Below, one piece after another: positions 15,693 to 23,335 of a stretch of DNA of 26,357 bases (positions are counted from its first letter, which is position 1; each line of letters begins with the position of its first letter). The notes below the pieces were generated by a model that saw nothing but the letters and a program-made list of their open reading frames with translations, was not told where the DNA came from and made no database searches. Source of the stretch: CAZIVO01 sp964542765 (GTDB lineage: Bacteria; Planctomycetota; UBA1135; UBA2386); the NCBI GenBank assembly GCA_964542765.1, contig CAZIVO010000042.1, forward strand, positions 1 to 26,357, written 5' to 3'. A program made the position numbers and the translations under genes.

Positions 15693-16769
15693 ATGTCGAA
15701 CACACTGCAAGCGGGCGTTGTGACGGGCGAGGATTACCGGACGTTGGTCGCTGCGGCGAAGTCCGGCGGCTATGCCTTTCCGGCAGTCAACGTGGTCTCC
15801 ACCAACTCTGTCAATGCCGTGCTCGAGGCGGCGGCCGCCGCTGGGTCGGATGTGATCATCCAGCTGTCCAACGGCGGAGCACAGTTCTTTGCCGGCAAGG
15901 GTTTCCCGGACGGTTTCGAGGCCAAGGTTCTGGGTGCGGTATCGGCGGCCCAGCATGTGCATCTGCTCGCTCGCCATTACGGGGTCTGTGTCGTCTTGCA
16001 TACCGATCATGCTGACAAGAAGCTCATTCCGTGGGTTGATGCGATGATCGATCATGGTGAGCGGCACCACGAGAAGACCGGGCAGCCCCTCTACTCCTCT
16101 CACATGCTCGACCTGTCCGCGGAGGAGATCGATTTCAACATCGCCGAGTCCGCGCGTGTGCTCGAGCGGATGGCCAAGATCGGCATGAGCCTCGAGATCG
16201 AACTGGGGGTGACCGGTGGCGAGGAGGATGGCGTCGGCAGTGATCTCGACGAGGTCGATAATGCCAAACTTTATACGCAGCCCGACGATGTGCTGCGCGC
16301 ATACGAGGTCTTGAACCCTATCGGGGATTTCTCGGTGGCCGCATCCTTCGGCAATGTGCACGGGGTGTACAAGCCTGGCAATGTGCAGTTGCGCCCCGAA
16401 ATCCTGAAGAGTTCGCAGGCGCTGGTGAGTGAGCGCCATGGCACGGGAGAGAACCCGCTCAATCTGGTCTTCCACGGAGGCTCGGGGTCCGACAAGGCGC
16501 AGATTCGCGAGGCGGTCGGTTACGGGGTGTTCAAGATGAACATCGATACGGACACCCAGTTCGCCTTTGCGCAGGCGGTGGGTGCCTTCGTGAGCGAGCA
16601 TCCGGTGGCCTTCGAGCATCAGATCGATCCCGAGGACGGCACGCCCTACAAGAAGTTCTACGATCCTCGCAAATGGTTGCGCGAGGGTGAGGAGGGGATG
16701 GTGTCCCGTCTTCAGGAGGCTTTCGAGGACCTTGGTTCGCGGGGCAAGACGATCGCCGCCAAGAGCTGA
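15693..16769 (+). CDS. fbaA: Class II fructose-bisphosphate aldolase (class IIA, FbaA type)
   Basis: This cytoplasmic enzyme splits fructose-1,6-bisphosphate into dihydroxyacetone phosphate and glyceraldehyde-3-phosphate in glycolysis, and runs in reverse in gluconeogenesis. With the ATG at 15693 the protein is 358 residues, close to E. coli FbaA (359), and aligns along its whole length. Key residues are visible: catalytic Asp105 and zinc ligand His106 in VLHTDH, His223 in SFGNVHGVYKPGN, His261 in FHGGSGS, and the MNIDTDTQ signature. The TGGEEDGV loop is the class IIA form. The frame also has an upstream start at 15675, but the family start fits MSNTLQAGVVTGED better. It stands alone after the toroid-protein gene and seems functionally unrelated to its exported neighbours. 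Confidence 0.96.
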   Translation: MSNTLQAGVVTGEDYRTLVAAAKSGGYAFPAVNVVSTNSVNAVLEAAAAAGSDVIIQLSNGGAQFFAGKGFPDGFEAKVLGAVSAAQHVHLLARHYGVCVVLHTDHADKKLIPWVDAMIDHGERHHEKTGQPLYSSHMLDLSAEEIDFNIAESARVLERMAKIGMSLEIELGVTGGEEDGVGSDLDEVDNAKLYTQPDDVLRAYEVLNPIGDFSVAASFGNVHGVYKPGNVQLRPEILKSSQALVSERHGTGENPLNLVFHGGSGSDKAQIREAVGYGVFKMNIDTDTQFAFAQAVGAFVSEHPVAFEHQIDPEDGTPYKKFYDPRKWLREGEEGMVSRLQEAFEDLGSRGKTIAAKS

Positions 16770-17116
16770 AGCCCACCGCAGCGCATGTCGTTGCGAGCAC
16801 CGATGAAGATTTGCCGCGATCTCCTCGCGGGACCGAATGCTCGGGTTCGATATTTCGCGGGATGAAACGGCCCCGGATCAGGCTTTTCTTTGTATGGCCG
16901 CTGTGCGCAAACATCGGTGGGGCAAGGAGAAGCAGCGGATCAGCATATATTCCCTGGTCCGCAACTGGCTCGTGAGTCAAGGAATGTACCCGTTCTGCCG
17001 ATACCAAGAGGGTTACCCGAACTAACACCGACTGAAGATACCCCCTTCACAACCTGCCTTACCCGCCCCATTTCGACCCTGCCAGGTGGACGTTCCTTTT
17101 CGAAGGAGGCACGGCG
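16770..17116. other. Intergenic region, no gene supported
   Basis: These 347 bp contain short open frames only (for example 16837-17025 on the plus strand, 62 codons) that resemble no family and lack a convincing ribosome site. The AAGGAGG near 17101-17108 is the ribosome-binding site of the next gene. A TATATT near 16945-16950 could be a -10 element, but I see no matching -35. Confidence 0.4.
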
Positions 17117-17587
17117 ATGCGATGGTTGGCGATCAGTGTTCTTGTGGGTCTGACGGCGAGTTTGACCGGGCAGACCTCGATATATGGGGTGGACCGGAAC
17201 CCTTCGGCCGAAATGCTTGCCGAGGGCAAGCCCGAACTGGGGCACAGCGTGAAGTTGTCCTGGAGGTTCGACACTTTCGAAACGGGGGTAAGGGTGCTGG
17301 TCATCGGCACGGATACCGAGGTGGAGGCGAATGTCTGTTACCACAGCCCGGTACGGGGGCACGAAGAAGATCGGTGGCTTCTGGTGGCGCCTTTCTGGCA
17401 TATCCCGATCTGGAATCTTGGGCCGAGCAACGAGTTTGGCTTCGCCATCCCGGAGAATGCTGCCCTCGTTGGTCTGGCGGTTCGGGCCCAGATCTGGGTC
17501 AGCACCCTGCCGGGTTCCGGACCGCAAGATCCGTGCGCGAAGTTGAGGGCCACGCCGGCGGTTCGTATCCAGTTCATGCCGCATTAG
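17117..17587 (+). CDS. Small secreted protein of unknown function
   Basis: The 156-residue product starts at an ATG preceded by a strong AAGGAGG site about 9 bp upstream. A signal peptide (MRWLAISVLVGLTASLTGQ) is followed by a strand-rich domain with motifs VRVLVIGTDTEVEANVCY, GFAIPENAALVGLAVRAQIWV and a tail AVRIQFMPH. The IP-x-N-x2-LVGLxxxAQ stretch is common in small exported planctomycete proteins, but I cannot give it a function. Two cysteines (in NVCYHS and QDPCAKL) could form a disulfide. Its last ~13 codons and the terminator after it are repeated at 18926-19125, downstream of the next gene, which suggests a local duplication. Confidence 0.72.
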   Translation: MRWLAISVLVGLTASLTGQTSIYGVDRNPSAEMLAEGKPELGHSVKLSWRFDTFETGVRVLVIGTDTEVEANVCYHSPVRGHEEDRWLLVAPFWHIPIWNLGPSNEFGFAIPENAALVGLAVRAQIWVSTLPGSGPQDPCAKLRATPAVRIQFMPH

Positions 17588-17748
17588 CGGGGTGTGCTCG
17601 TCAGGAGAACTTCGGCCCGTAGCGAGCCGCCTTCCGGCGGCTCGCTACCCAGGTTTTTCCCCCGTGCCCGATCCTCAGAAATGGGGGGGGGGCGAGGTTG
17701 CGCCGATGGGTGTGATCTTCCTATGCGATGGGGAGTTCAGGTGAGCCT
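17548..17748. repeat. Direct repeat, copy 1 (about 200 bp)
   Basis: This stretch covers the last codons of the small secreted-protein gene, its stop, a strong hairpin, a poly-G run and about 40 bp beyond. It matches 18926-19125 almost exactly; differences are mostly in the homopolymers (ten G here, seven in copy 2) and a few bases near the end. Confidence 0.95.
17619..17648 (+). terminator. Strong hairpin terminator (copy 1)
   Basis: Perfect 13-bp arms, GTAGCGAGCCGCC and GGCGGCTCGCTAC, close on the loop TTCC, followed by CCAGG and TTTTT. It lies about 30 bp after the stop of the gene at 17117-17587, as expected for a rho-independent terminator. Confidence 0.8.
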
Positions 17749-17937
17749 TGTGAGGGCGTTCTTGTCCTGTTGAGCGCGTTGCCCCGGTTCCGTGACGCGC
17801 CCGGAAGTTGCCCGGTATATACTGAGCCTCAGGCGTAATGCCCGCGGGCGTTTAGCCTTCTCCCCTCCTGCCCTGATTGCTCCCGACCGGGAGTCTCGGG
17901 CAGGTGCCATCTCGTTTCTTTTCCCCAGGAGCATTCC

Positions 17938-18861
17938 GTGCGTTTGATTTTTCCTGCCACCTTGATTCTCGCGATCGGCGCTGCCGATCTCGCTGCGCAG
18001 ATCCCCATGTGCGATTTTACGCGGACCTACACCGCTAACCGCGTCCGTGGTTACTACTTCCAGTGCCCGTCGGACTTCGTCGTCACGCACCTGCAGGTGC
18101 CTGACGAGAGTGCCTAGGGCACGCAATCGGTTGCCCTCTACAAGATGACGGCCATCCCGCCTGTCTATACTGCGAGTCGTCCGGAGACGGCGATCTTCTA
18201 CAAGGGCGACGTCAAGTCCGGCACCAAGATCGCGGTCATGCCGCCCGCCGTCTACAAGAAGGGCGAATGGTTCGGCGTTCTGGGCTCCTGCGCGGTCAAC
18301 GCTGCGTCCACGGTACAGGCCAATTCCTATGGTGTCGCCGACTATCCGAGCCGTCTGGCCGGGACTCCCGTGACCCTCTCGCGTTTCATCAGCCAGCAGA
18401 TCATCGGCCAATTCAAGGGCAACGTCGCGTGCTCGAGTGTGACCGCCGGCACGATCTCGCGTGTCATCTGCTGGATCGCCCACCAGGGTGGGACCGAGAC
18501 TTTCGGTGCGGGCTCCGGCGGCACGCCACCCAGCTTGGCGCGTTCTGATCCCAACCCACCGAGCATCGGCTTCAAGGCAGGCCTCTTGGCCAAGGCCGGC
18601 ACCGCCACTAACAAGGGCGGAGCCTGGGTCTTCGGTCTGAAGCGTACGGCTCAGAAGATCCCGGGGTTGGGCACCATCAACGTCTTGCCGATCGTCGCCA
18701 CGGTTCCGGTCGCGGTGATTCCGGCCACGGGAACGACACTTTCCATCAATATTCCCAAGAACAACCAGTTCATCGGTGCCAAGATTCCGATGCAGTTGGC
18801 CGTGCTCGAGGGCTATGGCCTCGGCCTGTCCAACGGTGCCGAATGGCAGATTGGCAAGTGA
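17938..18861 (+). pseudogene. Secreted-protein gene interrupted by an in-frame amber codon
   Basis: A GTG start at 17938 follows AGGAG at 17927-17931 (6-bp spacing) and opens a signal peptide (RLIFPATLILAIGAADLAAQ). The frame runs to TGA at 18859-18861, 307 codons, but codon 60 is TAG (18115-18117), between THLQVPDESA and GTQSVALYKM. On both sides the reading is good secreted-protein sequence (DFTRTYTANRVRGYYFQCPSDF before; VFYKGDV-like and SISRVICW-like strands after), so the codon breaks a real gene. The part after it could only be made by internal initiation near 18145. Other genes here end in TAG, so TAG is a true stop in this organism. It is a nonsense mutation or a sequencing error. Function is unknown. 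It lies between the two direct repeats. Confidence 0.7.
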
Positions 18862-18878
18862 CAGTCTAGCCGTCAGGG

Positions 18879-18907
18879 TTCCGCCGGGCCGAGTGCCCGG
18901 ATCGGAA
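18879..18907 (+). terminator. Possible hairpin terminator
   Basis: Eighteen bases after the amber-interrupted gene, CCGGGC and GCCCGG pair around CGAGT, and the outer arms TTCCG and CGGAA extend the stem past a two-base bulge. No T run follows, so termination is only suggested. Confidence 0.4.
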
Positions 18908-18925
18908 TCGCCGCAGGTGTGACCC

Positions 18926-19125
18926 GGGCCACGCCGGCGGTTCGTATCCAGTTCATGCCGCATTAGCGGGGTGTGCTCGTCAGGAGAACTTCGGCCCGTA
19001 GCGAGCCGCCTTCCGGCGGCTCGCTACCCAGGTTTTTCCCCGTGCCCGATCCTCAGAAATGGGGGGGCGAGGCTGCGCCGATGGGTGTGATCTTTTCCCA
19101 TACGATGGGGAGTTCAGGCGAGCCT
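18926..19125. repeat. Direct repeat, copy 2 (about 200 bp)
   Basis: Near-identical copy of 17548-17748. It begins with an orphan end of the small secreted-protein gene (ATPAVRIQFMPH and its TAG) that has no upstream gene here, then the same hairpin. The repeats bracket about 1.18 kb holding the amber-interrupted gene. Confidence 0.95.
18998..19027 (+). terminator. Strong hairpin terminator (copy 2)
   Basis: The same perfect 13-bp hairpin with loop TTCC as at 17619-17648, again followed by CCAGG and TTTTT. It is the second terminator after the amber-interrupted gene. Confidence 0.75.
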
Positions 19126-19458
19126 GATCGGTCCGTAGTTGCCCGTCGGCCATCGTGATCTTTGGGCCGAGGTGGCTCAGAGCGCGCGACAAGGGCTCCT
19201 TACCGGCTAGATGATCCACCGGGAGACGGTTGTTTCCCCGGCACGATCACGCACCCCCCGGCACCTTTCGCACGAGTAGCCGAGTCCGGTGCAATTAGGT
19301 GGTCAGCGAGATCCCCTTGGGCGCGTAGAAAATCATCGTGATCGTGGAAGTTGGACTGGATCTCGCGGGATCGGAGGGCACTATGCGCGCAATCCCCAAG
19401 TGCCGACATCAAAGATAGTGCACCCACCCCCATTAGGACATGCGCGTAGGTCGATAGC
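19126..19458. other. Intergenic region upstream of the phosphate transporter gene
   Basis: The 333 bp between the second repeat and the transporter start hold no convincing gene. A minus-strand open frame (19200-19460) overlaps the transporter start and resembles no family. I see no clear Pho box, promoter or riboswitch. Confidence 0.4.
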
Positions 19459-21114
19459 ATGATGATGGTCCTTCAACTTCTCGGCGGCCTTGGCGTGTTC
19501 CTTTTCGGGATGCGGATCATGAGCACCGGCCTGCAGAAGGTCGCGGGCAACAAGCTCCGTGGATTGCTGGCGCTCTTCACCAAGAACCGATTCACGGGCA
19601 TCGTCTCCGGGTTCCTGATGACCTGCAGCGTGCAGTCGTCCAGTGCGACGACGGTGATGATCATCTCGTTCGCGAATGCCGGGCTACTGACGCTCACGCA
19701 ATCGATCGGACCGGTCATGGGTGCCAATATTGGCACCACGGTCACCGGATGGCTGGTGTCGATCCTGGGGTTCAAGATCAAGATCTCTGCCTTCGCCCTT
19801 CCAATCATCGGCATTGGCTTTCCCTTGACCATGACCAAGAACTCGCGGATGAAGAACTGGGGCGAGACAGCGATCGGATTCGGGCTGTTGTTTCTCGGCT
19901 TGGACTTCTTGAAGAAGGCCGTTCCGGCCATCGAACCAGGCAGTACGTCCGGGCTGGAGTTCCTGCAGGAGTGGGCGCTGCATGGCTATGCATCGGTGCT
20001 CCTTTTCGTTGCCGTCGGCACGATCTTGACCATCATCATCCAGTCGTCGTCGGCGACGATGGCCATCACCCTCACGCTGGTGTTCCAGGGCTGGATCGAT
20101 CTCGAGGTCGCGGCGGCGATGGTGCTCGGCGAGAATATTGGCACGACGATCACCGCCTATCTGGCGTCGCTCGGTGCCAACCGGACGGCGAAGCGAGTCG
20201 CCAGAAGCCACTTCCTGTTCAATATGATCGGCGTCCTCTGGGCCTTGCCGACGATCTACTTCCTCGTATGGGTGGTCGAGGGCTTGATCCCGGCAGGGGG
20301 GCCGACGGTGCAACTCGCAGCCTTCCACACGATATTTAACATCATCAATACCGGGGCGCTGGTCTGGTTCGTTCCGCAGATCAAGGCCGTGGTCGAGTGG
20401 TGGGTCCCGTATACCGACGAGGAGAAGGAGGTATCGCAGATTCGCTACTTCGATGCCGGCTTGCAACAGACGCCCGAACTCGCCGCCGTTGCGGTGCGCC
20501 GTGCGCTGCAGGCGATGCTGGGGGTCGTGCACGATATGTTGCACAAGATCGAGAACGTCATCGAACATCCCGAAGCGAAGCTCGGCGATATTGTTGATGA
20601 GATCAAGAGGGGTGAGGACCATACCGATCATCTCGAAACCGAGATCATCGAATTCTGCACGCAGCTATCTCGGCAGGCCACATCCTCCGCTGTCGCCCGC
20701 GAGGTTGCCGCAGGATTCGACATGGCAAACGATATCGAGCGTATGGGCGACCATTGCTTCAACATCATCCTTTTGGCGCAGCGGGCCTACGACAACAAGT
20801 ATCGCTACGAGGATAGTTCGCGGCAGGAGCTGTCCGTGATGATGGGCGCGGTCGACGAGTTCATCGGCCTGGCTACGAGGGGACTTGAACCGGGCTCTCC
20901 ATCAATGATCGCAGAAGCCAAGGTGCTCGAGAGCAAGATCAATACTGCTCGTGACCAGGCTCGCAAGAGCCACGCCAAGCTCATGCAGGCCGGCAAGCTC
21001 GATGTTCGCCCGGGTCTGGTCTACATCGACATGATGATCAATTTCGAGAAGATCGGCGACTACTGCTACAACGTTGCCGAGATGACCGGCCAGCACATGT
21101 CACGGCGGGCGTAG
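19459..21114 (+). CDS. Na/Pi cotransporter family protein with C-terminal PhoU-like domain
   Basis: The 551-residue inner-membrane protein has the two inverted-repeat halves of the Na/Pi cotransporter (NptA/YjbB, PF02690) family. Half 1 carries QSSSATT (59-65) and GANIGTT (88-94). Half 2 carries QSSSAT (195-200) and GENIGTT (224-230), then ANRTAKRVARSHFLFN. About eight hydrophobic segments lie within residues 1-325. Residues about 345-545 form a helical PhoU-like domain (VHDMLHKIENVIE, FDMANDIERMGDHCFNI, MINFEKIGDYCYNVAEM), including the E-R-x-GD and EKIGDYC motifs that bind metal in PhoU proteins. It probably moves phosphate together with sodium, the PhoU part acting as a regulator. Three ATG codons in a row (19459-19467) make the exact start uncertain. 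Confidence 0.93.
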   Translation: MMMVLQLLGGLGVFLFGMRIMSTGLQKVAGNKLRGLLALFTKNRFTGIVSGFLMTCSVQSSSATTVMIISFANAGLLTLTQSIGPVMGANIGTTVTGWLVSILGFKIKISAFALPIIGIGFPLTMTKNSRMKNWGETAIGFGLLFLGLDFLKKAVPAIEPGSTSGLEFLQEWALHGYASVLLFVAVGTILTIIIQSSSATMAITLTLVFQGWIDLEVAAAMVLGENIGTTITAYLASLGANRTAKRVARSHFLFNMIGVLWALPTIYFLVWVVEGLIPAGGPTVQLAAFHTIFNIINTGALVWFVPQIKAVVEWWVPYTDEEKEVSQIRYFDAGLQQTPELAAVAVRRALQAMLGVVHDMLHKIENVIEHPEAKLGDIVDEIKRGEDHTDHLETEIIEFCTQLSRQATSSAVAREVAAGFDMANDIERMGDHCFNIILLAQRAYDNKYRYEDSSRQELSVMMGAVDEFIGLATRGLEPGSPSMIAEAKVLESKINTARDQARKSHAKLMQAGKLDVRPGLVYIDMMINFEKIGDYCYNVAEMTGQHMSRRA

Positions 21115-21130
21115 GCGATGTTCCATCGCC
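21114..21130 (+). terminator. Possible hairpin at the end of the transporter gene
   Basis: GGCGATG and CATCGCC pair perfectly around TTC, starting on the last base of the TAG stop. It has no T run and is short, so it may help stabilise the 3' end rather than terminate. Confidence 0.35.
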
Positions 21131-21563
21131 GATAGGTCGGCCGGATAGGCTCTCTCCGGGTAGATCCTTCGGGCCTTTTCGACCGGCCCGGCTCGGCTCT
21201 CCGGCACCGAGTTCTGCTGCCCGTCCGTCCGGGCATCGTCTGTGCAAACTGCCGCCGCGAAAAATTTTTTGAGATGCGTGAAACAAGATCGCAGCATCTC
21301 TGTTGGACGGATCTGCTCGTCCAGAACGGGCATCTCGCTCGGCCCGAGGACACCTCGCGATTCACTCGCTCACAAGCCAGCCTGAAAGGCCGGCCCGAAG
21401 CCCGGAGAATCGATCGGAGGACCTTCGGAGGACCTTTTTTGCATGTGTTCTGACGGGGTTTTCGGCGTGTTTTCCGAACCCCCTGGACGCAACGGGTATC
21501 GCTGTTTTCGCGTGCCCGCCGTCCGCTACCGAATGTCTCTTTGATTTACGAAGGCTGATTGTC
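21131..21563. other. Intergenic region upstream of the repeat-domain secreted protein
   Basis: The downstream frame is open back to 21303, but this stretch reads as low-complexity Arg/Ser-rich sequence without a signal peptide, so I treat it as non-coding. It has an AT-rich patch (AAAAATTTTTTGAG near 21260), a hairpin TGGACG/CGTCCA at 21304-21323 and a short direct repeat GGAGGACCTT / CGGAGGACCTTTTTT near 21417-21440. No clear promoter was found. Confidence 0.4.
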
Positions 21564-22694
21564 ATGCGTTGCTTTGATTCCTTGTCGTGCCTGGTTGCGC
21601 TCACTTTGGTTTCGTCGGTTTGCGCACAGGATTCTTCTTCTCGCTGGACGGTTAAGAGCTTTGGTGAGGAACTGATAGCCTCACAGATCAGGATCGAGGC
21701 CGATCTTCTCGTCGATGGCCCGGCCAAGCTCATGGTCCGCAACAGTTTCCCGGGTGGGAACATCGCGATCCTCGCGAGCAGCCAGTCTGCCAGCATGAGT
21801 CTGTGGGGCGGTCGGACTCTGCTGGTCGGCAATGATGCCCAGGTGCAATTGGCCCGTGCCGACGAGTACGGCAGATTTGGCGCCGCTTTCGAACTCGGCG
21901 CTCCTGTCAGCTCGCCGATCTTCGTTCAGCTGGTCGCCTGGGAAACAGGTCGTCCCTTCGATCTGCGCCTGTCTCGGGGCTTCATGATCTACCCGACCGA
22001 AGGCCTCTACGTGGGTCCGCAGTGCGGCTCCCAGCTGGTCTCGACCGACAGCGTGCCGCCGCAGTATTCGGTGCACACCAGCTTCAAGGTGCCGACTTCG
22101 GGCTATAGCGTGCGCCAGGATGCTATCCGCATCGTCGACGGAGACCGGCAGATCACCGAGGTCCTGATCACCCTGTCCGCCCCGTCGGACAAGGAGACTG
22201 TGCTGGCAATGGCGGAGACCAAGAGCATAGCGGTCGAGCTCGGAGCCAACCCCGGTGACGAGGTTCATGTCCTGGTCTCGCTGACCAAGCGGAACGTCCA
22301 TTACCCGGTTGAGCCCCCGCACAGGCTGGCCAGCAAGCTGACCGTCCGGAGCGTCAGCACCAGCAGCGCCGTCACCGGTCATCTGGTCAAGTCTCAAAGC
22401 GGTGGCTACAAGGCTCAATTGGGCTTCACGGTGCCGACCACGGGCTACGGCCTGCGGTATGACACCATTCGCCGCCTCGAGACGGCGCCGCCGGTGACCG
22501 AGGTCCTGCTGACCCTGATCGCGCCTGCGGATAATGAGATGGTGCTGCCGGCCACCGAGAAGAAGAGCATCGCGCTCGATCTCGGCTCGAATCCTGGCCG
22601 CGAGGTCCGGGTTCTGGTGTCGCGCATCCAAAAGGGCGCTCATTACATCGTGACGCCGCCGCACGAGCTCGCACTGACCTTGCTGGTCAACTGA
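21564..22694 (+). CDS. Secreted protein with an internal 114-residue tandem repeat
   Basis: The ATG at 21564 gives a signal peptide (MRCFDSLSCLVALTLVSSVCAQ) and 376 residues; GAAGG lies about 9 bp upstream. Residues about 45-150 form an N-terminal strand-rich domain (RNSFPGGNIAILASSQ, PIFVQLVAWETGRPFDLRLSRGF). Two copies of a second domain follow, about 172-285 and 286-376. Matching landmarks are FKVPTSGYS/FTVPTTGYG, ITEVLITLSAPSDKE/VTEVLLTLIAPADNE, KSIAVELGANPGDEVHVLVS/KSIALDLGSNPGREVRVLVS and HYPVEPPHRLASKLTV/HYIVTPPHELALTLLV. The offset is exactly 342 bases. I do not recognise the fold; it may be an extracellular binding module. A long hairpin follows the gene. Confidence 0.78.
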   Translation: MRCFDSLSCLVALTLVSSVCAQDSSSRWTVKSFGEELIASQIRIEADLLVDGPAKLMVRNSFPGGNIAILASSQSASMSLWGGRTLLVGNDAQVQLARADEYGRFGAAFELGAPVSSPIFVQLVAWETGRPFDLRLSRGFMIYPTEGLYVGPQCGSQLVSTDSVPPQYSVHTSFKVPTSGYSVRQDAIRIVDGDRQITEVLITLSAPSDKETVLAMAETKSIAVELGANPGDEVHVLVSLTKRNVHYPVEPPHRLASKLTVRSVSTSSAVTGHLVKSQSGGYKAQLGFTVPTTGYGLRYDTIRRLETAPPVTEVLLTLIAPADNEMVLPATEKKSIALDLGSNPGREVRVLVSRIQKGAHYIVTPPHELALTLLVN

Positions 22695-22721
22695 GCTTCG
22701 TGCTCGAATTTCGCGGTGTGC

Positions 22722-22756
22722 CGGCGCGTCCTTGTCGCAGACAGGGCCGCGCCGGT
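22722..22756. terminator. Bidirectional hairpin terminator between convergent genes
   Basis: CCGGCGCG pairs with CGCGCCGG, and inside it CCTTGTC pairs with GACAGGG (one T-G), with one 1x1 mismatch and the loop GCA. It lies 28 bp after the plus-strand stop and about 90 bp beyond the minus-strand stop, so it can serve both genes. Confidence 0.6.
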
Positions 22757-22847
22757 TGCATGTTCTCGGTGTTGCAGCGGCCCGCCATCGTGGATCGATC
22801 GCTGCTGACCCTTCTTGCTCTCCGGGGCCGTTGACAGGCGCGGTCGG

Positions 22848-23303
22848 CTAGCTGCGGACCGCCTTCTCGTAGAGCGTGATCCAGTCCTCGACCGTCATCT
22901 TCTGGCACAGTTCGCCGATCAGGTCGTACGGGATGGTTTCGATCTTCTTGAAGCGCAGGCAACTCTTGCCCATGTCGAGCTTACCGATGCCGAGCTTGGC
23001 GTATTCCTTCTGGAACCAGGCGGTGAGCTTGGGATCGGCGTACATGCCCATGTGGTACACGCCGATGTGACCCTTTGTCGAGGCGATGGCGGCGAAGGGC
23101 AGGGGCTGGGCGGCATCACAGTGATAGCCCTGTGGGTAGAGCGAGTGCGGCACGACATAGCCGGGCATGCCGTAGTTGATGACTTCCTTGAAACCCTTGG
23201 GAAGGTTGGCCTTGATGACCTTGCGCAGCTTGGTCATGGCGGCACGGCGGCCGTCAGGGAGGGCCTTGAGGTAGGAGGCGACGGTGATGGTTTGTGACGG
23301 CAT
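22848..23303 (-). CDS. DUF1801 domain protein
   Basis: From the ATG at 23303 (MPSQTITVASYLKALP) this is a 151-residue cytoplasmic protein; a start at 23339 is also in frame but overlaps the previous gene. The pattern ALPDGRRAAMTKLRKVIKANLPKGFKEVINYGMPGYVVP, then PLPFAAIASTKGHIGVYHMGMY, then a C-terminal SCLRFKKIETIPYDLIGELCQKM, is the DUF1801/YdhG-like family. These proteins have an alpha+beta fold related to iron-chaperone-like proteins of Gram-positive bacteria, but no general activity is known. It starts 32 bp after the three-domain fusion gene and may share its transcript. Confidence 0.85.
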   Translation of the reverse strand: MPSQTITVASYLKALPDGRRAAMTKLRKVIKANLPKGFKEVINYGMPGYVVPHSLYPQGYHCDAAQPLPFAAIASTKGHIGVYHMGMYADPKLTAWFQKEYAKLGIGKLDMGKSCLRFKKIETIPYDLIGELCQKMTVEDWITLYEKAVRS

Positions 23304-23335
23304 GGCGGGATGATAGCGCTGCCGATCCTCCGACG

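Noticed and set aside
15408..16619. 403-codon minus-strand open frame
   Set aside because: It is antisense to the fructose-bisphosphate aldolase, whose identity is certain.
17815..17823. GTATATACT as a promoter -10 element for the gene at 17938
   Set aside because: No acceptable -35 hexamer lies 16-18 bp upstream, so a promoter cannot be supported from sequence alone.
18115..18117. TAG read as pyrrolysine
   Set aside because: No methylamine methyltransferase context or pyl genes are visible, and other genes here end in TAG.
17737..18963. 408-codon minus-strand open frame
   Set aside because: It is antisense to the amber-interrupted gene. It begins with the antisense of the duplicated tail (MRHELDTNRRRG), which also occurs opposite 17117-17587, so it is a shadow shared through the repeat. 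The plus strand has the signal peptide and ribosome site.
19200..19460. 86-codon minus-strand open frame upstream of the transporter
   Set aside because: It overlaps the transporter start, has no ribosome site and resembles no family.
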